Shown in pieces: positions 54,789 to 64,000 of a DNA stretch of 64,000 nt. Below the pieces are notes generated by a model. That model was not told the origin of the DNA and ran no database searches. It worked only from the letters and a program-made list of their open reading frames with translations. The DNA lies in NCBI GenBank assembly GCA_963580455.1, contig OY756965.1:5778501-5842500 (forward strand). The letters run 5' to 3'. This DNA is from Euonymus europaeus (taxonomy: Eukaryota; Streptophyta; Magnoliopsida; Celastrales; Celastraceae). Position numbers and translations under genes: made by a program. How positions within the stretch are numbered: the first letter of the stretch is position 1; each line of letters opens with the position of its first letter.

Positions 54789-56466
54789 CTACATTATCCC
54801 CCCAGGTAAGGAGGAAGTTAGCCCTGATTGAATAGGAGGATTCTCATCGGAGGAATCACTAAGATACGGAACAAGGTGCTTAACATTAAACACATTCAAG
54901 GTGTGAAGATGGCTTGATAGTTTCAACCGATAGACATTCGGATTAATATTGTCAATAATCTCAAGAGGACCAATCTTACGTTGGGAAAGTTTATTATATT
55001 CACCAGGAGAGAATATATCCTTAGTGAGAACAGCCCAGAAAAAGTCCCCAATACCAAACTCCAGGCGACAACAACCTTTGTCAACGATAGATTTATATCG
55101 AGAAATGGACTCCAATAATCGTTGTTGGGTGGTGTGGTGGATTTGCTGCAACTGCTCAACAAAATCTTCAGCCTTGACATTATGGTGCCGCAAGTCTTCA
55201 GTAGGAAGAAAATCCTCAAGAGCACGAGAAGCCAGACTATAGACAACAACAAAAGGACTGAACCCCGTACTACGTTTTACAAAATGGTTGCAAACTTGAG
55301 GCTGGAACACACAATTGGTTACCTCAAAAGATAAATCCATCCTGTAAATGAAAAGCAGAAGGTTCTTTGGCAGCAATAGAATATAAAATGTTGGAGAAAT
55401 ATAAATCAGTAGGGTACAAGCTGATAAGCTCCTCAAACGCCACAACTTCAACATGCAAAATAGCCAAAAATGAAGCTCTGCGACTCAAGGCATCTACTGC
55501 ACGATTAAGAACACTCATTGTATGTCGAATAGTAAAAGTAAACTATTGTAAGAAACTTGCCCATCCAGCATATCTAGACGAAAGTTAAGCTTGAGAATGG
55601 ATATGCTTCAGAACCTCATGGTCTGAAAACAACACAAATTCATCATGTATTAGGTAACAGTACCAATGTTTAAGAGCGCGGACCACAACATAAAATTCAA
55701 TGTCATAAACACTGTAATTCAATTTTGCATCGGCTAGCTTTTCACTAAAATATGCTACGGGACGTCCCTGCTAACTCAAAATAGCTCCTATACCCAATTT
55801 GGATGCGTCACAGTGCAACTCAAATGGAATAGTGAAGTTGGGCAACACTAATAGAGGAGCTAAGGTAAGAGCTACTTTATGCTATGAAAGGCTTCATCTG
55901 CTTCAGCAGTCCAAATAAATTTCTAACCCCTAATGCATTCAGTGATGGGTGCCACGATTGAACTGAAATGGGTGATGAATCTCCGGTAGAAGGAAGCCAA
56001 CCCATTAAAGCTTTGCACATCAAATATGGAGTTTGGCGTTGGTCATTCGCAGATAGCCTTAATCTTTGTTTCATCAACACTAATACCCTGGGCAGAAATA
56101 ATATATCTCAAAAATAGAATTTTATCCACCATGAATGAGCACTTATTAAGGCCTCCAAATAACACATCTCTCAAATGCTGAAGATGGGATTCCTGACTAT
56201 TGCTATAAATCAAGATGTCGTCAAAATAAAAGACAACAAATTTTCCAATAAAGGGTCTAAGGATTTGATTCATGAAGTGCATGAAGGTGCTAGGGGCATT
56301 AGATAATCCAAATGGCATCAAAAGCCATTCATATAGACCCTCATGCGTCTTAAACGTTGTCTTCAATTCATCCTCGAGGAGAATACAGATTTGATGATAT
56401 CCACTTTTTAAATCTAGCTTACTGAAAATAGTAGCCCTCGTGAGCTGGTCTAACAAATCGTCCACA
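54789..56466 (-). pseudogene. Minus-strand gypsy Pol: RT (second part), RNase H, integrase C-terminus
   Basis: From 56466 downwards: [39 protein letters not shown] and [10 protein letters not shown] (RT with its catalytic aspartates), then RNase H with CDASKLGIGAIL (about 55825) and NRAVDALSRRA (55500). At about 55330 the integrase zinc finger and D-D-E core are skipped. From 55320, RSTGFSPFVVVY, IGDFFWAVLTKD, LSQRKIGPLEI and FNVKHLVPY form the integrase C-terminus, ending at 54789. Stops lie in the RNase H part. The RT begins on the other side of a 5.36-kb LTR insertion (61833 upward). Confidence 0.85.
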
Positions 56467-57709
56467 CGAGGTTTATCAATCGGCATGAAAAACAGAGTCG
56501 CCACCAATTGAATTAAAGTTCAATTGGACACTAAAAATACTTGAGAACCAGAAGTGGAGGTACAAGAGTGGATTGAGTGTGAGGAAGGTATTAGGCATCC
56601 CACGACTTCTGTCTAAAACAATTACCGAATTAATTGGTTGGTCATCTTAATAAAAACTTACTCTCTTGGAGATATGGTTATTTTGAAATAAATGAATCTA
56701 TTTAGAAAATACTATCAACTTATGATAGTTTTTTTTAGTAAAAGTTTTCAATAAAAATTTAATGTAAGATTAAATATTATACCAATTTATGGTAAATTTA
56801 ATTTTAAAACATACCAACTTATGGCATTTTGGGATTTAGTTTTAATAATACTAATTTATTTTTTTATTGAATTAAACTTGAAAAACTTGAGGGGTACAAA
56901 CCTATGACCCTGAATTACCCTCAACTTATAACAATCCCCAAGAATATCAACTTATGATAATCTTTTTGATTTTTAAATTGCTACCTTATGGCAATGAATA
57001 GATTTGTAAATACTCACTTACGGTATTTGAGTATAATTTCAGAACATCAACTATTGACTTCTCTAAAAACTAAATTAAACCAGTGTAACTCATAATTCAA
57101 ATAAAAATCAACTCATGATCCTTTAAAAATTAAAAAAATGTACATTTAAACTATCTCCACATATACACCCTGATAATAAAATTCAAATAATAGAATGTCC
57201 AAGTCCAAATTATACATGTCATTCAAACGAGTCAATTACCCTATTTGAATGGTCAAATATACATGTAAGAATAATATTAAAAGATATAACAATAACATCA
57301 TCATAGTTAAATCTCACATTATTCGGTCTGAAACAAATTTTCAATAAGTCAGAACTATGTAAGAATAAATTCAACAAACAAGTAAGTGAGATTATAATTT
57401 CCTCTATCAAAACAAATATAATATTGTCCAAAATTTTATGAAAATGTAACCACTGACTTCTAGATTAAATAAAAGTAATTAAAATCACTTAATCAAATGT
57501 AATATGTGCAATAGTTCGAGACAGACTTTTAATATCTATTGAATTTTATTTTAAAAATACCAACTTATGGTAGTAAATTATCTCCAAAAATATTGACTTA
57601 TGATATTTAGTTACTCCTAAGTCTACCAACTTATGATAGCTTTTGGATTTGATTTACTAAGAGTTCATTATCTATTTATCAAACTCACCCATACATACAT
57701 AACACCACA

Positions 57710-57710
57710 T

Positions 57711-57744
<34 letters not shown>

Positions 57745-57776
57745 ATACATGTATTATATATATATATATATATATC
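57710..57776. repeat. (CA)n/(TA)n compound microsatellite
   Basis: CA run followed by two TA runs. Similar runs occur near 59110-59136, 59670-59706, 59768-59824 and 60681-60737, all within the solo LTR. Confidence 0.95.
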
Positions 57777-59105
57777 TTATACTATAATTATAAAGTCTAT
57801 AGAATTAAGCTCTTCTCATGGCGAGTGTAAAATTTTTTCCCACTCGCGCGACTGTCGTTGAATTCCTATCGTCGATTTCCTACCACTAGCGCTATATTCA
57901 CCATCCAATTCCTCTGTGCCTATGCTCCTAAAGGGCATCTCCACGGTCTCGAAATAGGTCAACACCCAACATACCAGAAATAGGTACTTGTATTGTGGGT
58001 ACTTGTATATAGATCGAAACAGATATAGTCTTTATTTATTAGTTTTATTCCTCTATGTCGTGTTCAACATCTGAATGGAGTAGTCCAGTGTCATTTGAAC
58101 GTTGATGCCCTATCATGCTTTAGAAAAGTTTTGTTAACTTAATTATGTACAATAATCAAATTTCAGAGAAGAAATCCAGTGTATATACTTTTCATATTAC
58201 TTACTTATGAAATATCTGCAGAAAATAGGTTTAGTTGTGAATATAGATGGATTCAAACCCTGGTTCCTATTCCAAATTAATGCAAATAGATTTCTCCCTC
58301 CGTTTTTTTGCCATTATTTTTTTTGGCATTATAGGCTCCTTTGGTAGTAGGCACTTAATGTGTCCCTCAACAGCTATTTGTGTTGCTTCATGTTAGTAAG
58401 TACTAATAGGTTGATCTTACCAATGTGCCTCATCTGTCTTTGTACTATGTAGGACAGAAACGCACAACAGTTGCACGTAACAACCAGGAGGATGGACTAG
58501 TGTAGGATTCAAATGGAAGAATTAGCCAATGCTGCTATACAACAACTCAAAGATGACCTCGAATGCAGCCAAACAAACTGGGAGGGATCTTCAATGCAGA
58601 CATATGATAAAATTGGCTTTTTGAAGGAACAAGATTATCTAAAGGCAGCCTCTAATGAGAAAAGGTATTTTGTTAATCAAATCTCTGGAATTTTAGATAT
58701 AAAGAATGAGATAGATTTGATAGCAGATACAATATGGAGTCTTACAAATGCAACACATATGTAGAATACTCTGACTATATTTAGTTTAATAGGGATAATT
58801 AGGTATATGTATAATAATATGACTGTGTGTAGTTAAGGAGGAATGTGCCCACTACAAAGTATGCATTGAAGCAAAGAAGAAATTCCTTCTACACAACAGA
58901 CCGTAAAGATGTCGGCAATTTTGAAGTCAATCAAAGAAAGATAGAAGAAGATGAAAAATTTTGTTTTCATTGTCGAATCCTTTTAATGGGTTGTGTGTAA
59001 CGAAATTTTGTTAAATGTTTTCGTAAATCAGTTTTAGAATATTAGAAACCCCTACAACAGCACCATAATTGTAATTTTGCCTTGTAAAATATCTTCCTTC
59101 TGCTT

Positions 59106-59136
<31 letters not shown>

Positions 59137-59671
59137 CATTACAGGTTTATAGAGGCAAATTGGATTCACTGGATAATTGAATTTAGAATAACTCATCCTT
59201 TTACATAAAAACCCATTGCACTAATAGCCCAAATAAATAATGGAGCAAATGTATTATAGAGATACTCTTTTGACAAAAACATGAGGATCAATAACTACTG
59301 CAGATCCCGATTGTTAAATCATGCGTAGATGATTTTGTTTCCTTCGATCCCTAATATTAGAGAAGAGGCTCTTGGAATTGAATTTTTTTCATTCCAAGCG
59401 ACATCTCCAAAACCCCACAATAACTAGAATTTTCACTTTAGGGAAGTAGAAATATATGACTTAACCGAATCCATCGATTGATCATTTTAAAATATATATA
59501 TTTTTGTTAATTGAACTGATCGATCGATAATTGAAATAACTATCAATAATCAACCAAATCACTATATTGCAGGCATAATATAACCACGCCCATGGCGAAG
59601 CCCGGGCATTCCTCCTAGTATACATTTATATCTCATATATACTTATATAATATAACTTACCCGACATAACA

Positions 59672-59705
<34 letters not shown>

Positions 59706-60680
59706 GTATCTTTATGTAACATCCAACATATATATATAACATCATACATATACACACACAGATTCATATATATATATATATATATATTTAACATCCAACA
59801 TACATATATAATATATATATATATGCACATATCATCACACATATACACACACAAAGAATCATCTTTCTAGATAAAACAAGCCAGTATCAACAAATACCCA
59901 TAAAAATCAAACTTAATTAACTTAATCAAAACAAAAAATTACCTTTCCAAATCTTCCCTAATTGAACTCGCAAATCTGATTAGAGAGAAAGTAGGGCTGG
60001 AAGATTTTGGCGGTGATGGTAGAAGAAAAGATGATTTTTGGATGTTGGAATCTATTGAAGAAGAAATGTGCGATGGCAGTGATGGTACTTTGGTGAATGA
60101 ATATGGGTGCTTGGTGAAGTCTAAGCAAAGGGATTGTAGGTGGAAATGATGGTGGCTTTTGTTTGTGGTTGGGAAATGTTTCTGATGGTGATGGTGGGAT
60201 GATGGGTCTAGTAGGAGGAAGAAATGCATAAGGGAAATGGGTTGTGATGGATATGATATGGATTTTTCTTAACTTTGTTGGCAGGAGGAAACTCAAGGTG
60301 AGGATCAGGAAAGATGGTGATGAAAGATGGACCACCCTCTTGCCCACTTCGTAGTAGCTTTTATAGAAATATGGAGAGAATCACGGGTGAGATTGTAGAG
60401 TCATGGAAATGAAACCCGTGAATAAAATTTTTATTTTTATATGACCCGTGACTTCTCAAAAATTAGGAGTGTCCAATAATAAAAATGGAAAGTTAGTATT
60501 ATATGTCTGACTTGAATTATTTTTGAAAGAAAATATCAACTTATGGTATGGATACATAGTCTTAAAAATACCAACTATGGCATGTGATTGAATTTAATCC
60601 TAAAAATACCAATTGATGGTATTTCTTGAAGTTATCTTTGGTCACCAAATTTCATAATTAAAGGAATTGTCTCATATAGT

Positions 60681-60741
<61 letters not shown>

Positions 60742-60743
<2 letters not shown>

Positions 60744-61412
60744 AGGAAGATTCAACAATTATTGACTACACTCTCTCTCCCCCCCATTTCTCTCTGCTCT
60801 CAAAACTTCCGAACCAGTTTTGGGGAGGGGAGGAGCTGTTGGTCTCCTCCCCCTCCCTCACCGACTCTTCTTTCTTCCATCTGTTCCATTCTTCCTTCTT
60901 TTCACTTTCTCTTTTCCTCCTGGTGACCCATCTCTTCCCATTTCTTTCCCTCTATCTTCCTCTCCTCTTTTCCCTACCCCTCCCCTCTTGTTGTGTTTGG
61001 TTTTTCTTTTCACATCCTGTTATCAATAAAGTGGAGGAGGAGCTTCCTTGGATCTCTGCAGATCATATGTATTGGTGGCGGGAAGTGCAGATCTGGCATC
61101 CCTTTTCTCAGATTTGGATTTGGGTTGTTCTTATGGAATCCATGCGGCTGTCGGCGCCCATCTTGTTGTGTACTACCCATAACGTGGTAGCAGTGTCTAG
61201 ATCTGGCCTTTGTAGGCTTTGTGGTGGTGTTGATCATGTATTTTCGTCTTTAATACTATCTTTTGTGGTTTTTTTTGATTGTTTTTTCTTTCCTGTTGTG
61301 GTTGTTGTATCTCCTTCGGGAGTGTTTTCTCCTTCGGGAGTTGTATCTTCTTCGGGAGCGTTATCTCCTTCGGGAGCTTTTTAATATTTTTGTTATTTTC
61401 TCAAAAAAAAAA
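60742..61412 (+). mobile_element. Non-LTR retroposon with poly(A) tail and four TCCTTCGGGAG repeats
   Basis: A CT-rich start near 60770 and a 3' end of TTTTTGTTATTTTCTC plus ten A residues (61403-61412) suggest a LINE-derived or SINE-like retroposon. TATATATATATATTATA precedes it (to 60741) and follows it (61413-61429), a plausible target duplication in a TA microsatellite. Just before the tail the phrase CTTCGGGAG occurs four times (61308-61379), spaced by 15-18 bp. Open frames here (for example 60839-61384) show no known domain and are rich in Ser, Leu and Phe; I do not consider them genes. Confidence 0.55.
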
Positions 61413-61832
61413 TATATATATATATTATATAACTTTTATATATACATTGAGATAAATGTGTCCCTTTCACATTATATATATATGGTGTGACTTTTTATAC
61501 TATATATATATACACACATATATCAAAATAAAAGTATCACTTTTTCACTCAATCTTTCACATATATCGGATCACAACATACTTTAGAATCCCTGATTTGA
61601 GCTGAGTTTTTTATTTACATCCTAGATAATCCGTGATGCAAACATTTCTAGTATACGACATTATCACCAAAATTATTACTGGTACTCCTAATAAAATTGC
61701 AAAAATAATTTTTTGCTTCTCTTATTTTCAATAAACACAAGAACCCACTATTTTATTTTACTCTTTTTTCCCTTCTTATTTTTATTATTTTCTTTGAAAC
61801 AAACTCGGACGAAAACCAGTTACTACACGAGG

Positions 61833-63797
61833 TATAGGGAATCGATATTTGGTAGTAATTTTGTTTATAGTTGGACTATCCACACACATACGCCAAGTGC
61901 CATTTTTTTTTGGAGTCAGTAAAGTAGGCACAACACAAGGGCTTAAGCTTTCTCTAATATGCCCCTTGCCTAATAACTCTTCCACTTGGTGATGAAGCTC
62001 TTCATGTTCCCGTGGACTCATCCAATAATGTGGGTGATTCAGGAGAGCACTTCCTGGAATCAAATCAATCCGATGTTGTATATCACGTTGAGAAGGTAAC
62101 CCTATAGGTATAGTTTTAGGAAACACGTCAGTAAATTTTAGTAACAAGTCATGGACCTGCTCAGGAATTGTCACCCCTTGTGCAACTTCTTTAGCCACCA
62201 AAAGATAAATCGCTTCCCCTCTCTAAAGCCTCGTCGAATCAGAATAAAGACAGCAAATTACCGGACTCGTCAGAAACTTTTGAGGTCTGCCTATGCCGCA
62301 CTTTTAGCTTGAAGAAGAACAATTTTAAGGGATTCAAAAATGAAGTTGTATGTAGTCTTCTTACCATCATGCACTGAGTGTCGATCAAATTTCCATGGCT
62401 GACCCAATAACAAATGACACACATCCATCTTGACTACATCACATCAAATCAGATCCCTATACTTTAGGTCCACTGAAAAGCATATACATCTGGATACTCT
62501 CACTTTAGTTCCATCTTGAATCTAAGCTAAATACGGTTTCGAATGATCTTCAATTTTTAAGCTCAATTTATTTACCACATTTTCAGCTATAACATTCTCG
62601 CAACTTCCCGAATCAATAATAAAAGTACACATTTTTCCCCCAATGGTGCACATTGATTGAAACACTGTAGTCCACAGCTAGACATCCCCTTCGACCACAC
62701 GTGAGGAATAACAAGTTCGCTGGACTACCAAAGAGGCTCCCGTGTCACCCTGCATAAGCTCCTCTTGCAGATCAGTTCTGCCATCTATTTCAGGTTCATA
62801 TCCCTCTTGAAACTCGTTTGAATATTGATCCCCTGTCCCCATAAATAGAGCTTTACCACCCCGATCACTCTTGCCACAATCCATTGGTCGATGTTGTGGC
62901 TCACCCAATTTAAAACACTTAAACCCTGAACTGCCTGCTCGACCCATTGGATTCAAAGTGGATGGTTTGGTGTAGGTGAGACATTGTTTTCCATTTTACT
63001 AGGCATATTTCCTCCCCCACTACTGCCACTAGTGTTGCCTCCAGCCAACCCACCCTACGAATTCTCTCCACCCCTTCGATTCATCTTTATCTCAATTTGC
63101 TTTGTATGTTGATAGGCCTCAGAAACACTAAACAAATCAAACATGTTCAACATATCTTGAAATTGGGCACGCAAGCCCCCAACATACCAAGACAATTAGT
63201 TGATAAAATTTCACAATATAGTCATCCACATTGCGAGACGCCATTCTCAAATTTTGTAATTGTTGATACAAAGTGCGAGTATGATTGCAGGGCAAAAACA
63301 TAGCTCTCATATATTTTTTCATCTTTTCCTAGGTTTCCACCTTTCCCTTGCCTTGCCTAGCACGGTTTACTTTGAGTTGCTGTCGCTCGACCCCTCAAAT
63401 GCTTTGTTGTCAAAGGAACGCATTTGTTAAGCGGCACCTCCTTGAAGTCCAACACTTCTTCAATGGTATACAACCTGTCCAAGAATTCCTTTGCATTCAA
63501 GCCTCTCGAGAACTCTGGAATATCAATACGAAGGCCACTTTCTCAACGACTCGGAGGAGCACCAAGATTTGCTTCCCTAGAATGACTATTGGTTCTCATG
63601 GTAGCAAATTGATTGTTGAGATCATCATCAGAACCCTCAACCTCTGACTTGTCTGTCCCACCTGAATGATGCCACTGTTGGCCAACTCTCATCTCTTGTA
63701 AAGCTGTGGTAATACCTATCATTTGTTGCGACAATGAAGCTACCTGATTACTCAGTCGAGTCACATCTTCCCGATTGTGGGTTTCACCAAGATTCAC
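61833..63797 (-). pseudogene. Minus-strand gypsy Gag, protease and first part of RT
   Basis: From 63797 downwards: MNLGETHNREDVTRL with a coiled-coil-like start, then Gag (KKYMRAMFLPCNHTRTLYQ, 63322; NVDDYIVKFYQL), a zinc knuckle CFKLGEPQHRPMDC (62910) where the second cysteine is leucine, protease FIIDSGSCENV (62615) with intact D-S-G, and from 62201 LLLKFTDVFP, GLPSQRDIQHRIDL and NKITTKYRFPIPR (RT start), cut at 61833 by the solo LTR. Several stops and frameshifts lie between blocks. The rest of Pol is at 56466-54789. Confidence 0.85.
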
Positions 63798-63828
63798 TTC
63801 TTTATGGAGGCATGACGTGTAGAACCTA

Positions 63829-64000
63829 GCGTCGATACCAACTGATGCAGATCGATTAACTCAAATATTGTTGATTCACACAGAATGCTAAGAACTTGAG
63901 CAAACACAAAATCAACATTTTCTTTTCTATTCATTCATACCACCACTAAACAAACAAGCAAAACAAAACCTAAAACATATGGGCCAACATGGGCCAGACG
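63829..64000 (-). repeat. PBS and start of the 5' LTR of the minus-strand gypsy element, cut by window edge
   Basis: The complement of 63829-63840 is TGGTATCGACGC, a Met-type primer binding site variant. The LTR (plus-strand start TGATGCAG at 63843) runs off the window, so its length is unknown. Confidence 0.6.

Larger units (their letters stand above)
56472..61827 (+). mobile_element. Solo LTR of the Tat/Ogre-like gypsy family, 5356 bp, inside the minus-strand gypsy RT
   Basis: It begins TTTATCAATCGGCATG, then GAGTCGCCACCAATTGA and GGAAGGTATTAGGCATCCC, and ends AAACTCGGACGAAAACCAGTTACTACA. These match the ends of the LTR at 3818-7550. The 5-bp duplication CGAGG lies at 56467-56471 and 61828-61832. 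It interrupts the host RT between the PIPR and VDDLL motifs. No gag or pol lies inside, so LTR-LTR recombination presumably removed the body. The expected first base pair TG reads TT. Inside are many copies of ACCAACTTATGGTA-like phrases (56700-57650 and 60535-60620), CA/TA microsatellites and a retroposon. Confidence 0.8.

Noticed and set aside
59657..59854. Tyr/Ile/Cys-rich frame
   Set aside because: Translation of TA/CA microsatellites.
59939..60347. Two overlapping minus-strand frames of 96 and 129 codons rich in Ser, His and Pro
   Set aside because: They lie within the 5.36-kb solo LTR, have low complexity and no domain. The similar frames at 6528-7254 in the other LTR copy show that this is a property of the LTR sequence.
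60820..61384. Frame of up to 181 codons with hydrophobic and Ser/Gly repeats
   Set aside because: It coincides with the CT-rich head and the TCCTTCGGGAG repeats of a retroposon. Composition explains the open frame.
1..64000. tRNA, rRNA, CRISPR, riboswitch or bacterial operon signals
   Set aside because: None seen. Repeats present are tandem or terminal repeats of plant transposable elements.

Overview
The window is plant nuclear DNA, from a dicot-like angiosperm. It is AT-rich, holds one multi-exon GT-AG gene, and is dominated by nested Ty1/copia, Ty3/gypsy, LINE, CACTA and Mutator-like elements. I cannot name the species. No bacterial features, rRNA, tRNA or CRISPR array were seen.

The only convincing host gene is a membrane-anchored kelch beta-propeller protein on the + strand. 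It has seven exons between 20650 and 37168, about 424 codons, with every splice junction in phase. It resembles the Arabidopsis At3g27220-type kelch proteins. Its first intron is about 9.8 kb. It holds a nearly pristine, sense-oriented chromodomain gypsy element (21233-26923: 522-bp LTRs differing at one base, CCCAC target duplication, intact 1533-codon ORF), a 1000-bp Mutator-like fold-back element with about 450-bp inverted repeats (28551-29550), an older direct duplication and a LINE remnant.

Left part (1-20 kb): a copia pol ORF with its LTR; the 3' end of a Tat/Ogre-type gypsy element with a long LTR (3818-7550) invaded by the 5' part of a second copia element; then relics on both strands (a possible plant-mobile-domain pseudogene, copia integrase, LINE RNase H, a possible Harbinger ORF1 fragment and an LTR-like block).

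Right part (37-64 kb): a decayed pararetrovirus-like element (37.6-50.5 kb) with a movement-protein-like region, a gag-like region, a zinc knuckle, an aspartic protease and a second ORF. A 6981-bp Athila-type gypsy element splits its second ORF and leaves an ATAAC duplication. That Athila element has lost reverse transcriptase, RNase H and the integrase core, yet keeps one open 936-codon frame. Next comes a non-autonomous CACTA element (51377-54462) with a broken Transposase_24-type gene. Last is a minus-strand gypsy element (54.7 kb to the right edge) split inside its RT by a 5356-bp solo LTR of the same Tat/Ogre-like family seen at 3818-7550. That LTR is flanked by CGAGG and carries its own retroposon insertion.

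These parts do not form a pathway. The window records successive insertions around and inside one expressed-looking gene. The order of several events can be read from target duplications. All family names come from reading motifs by eye, without database searches.
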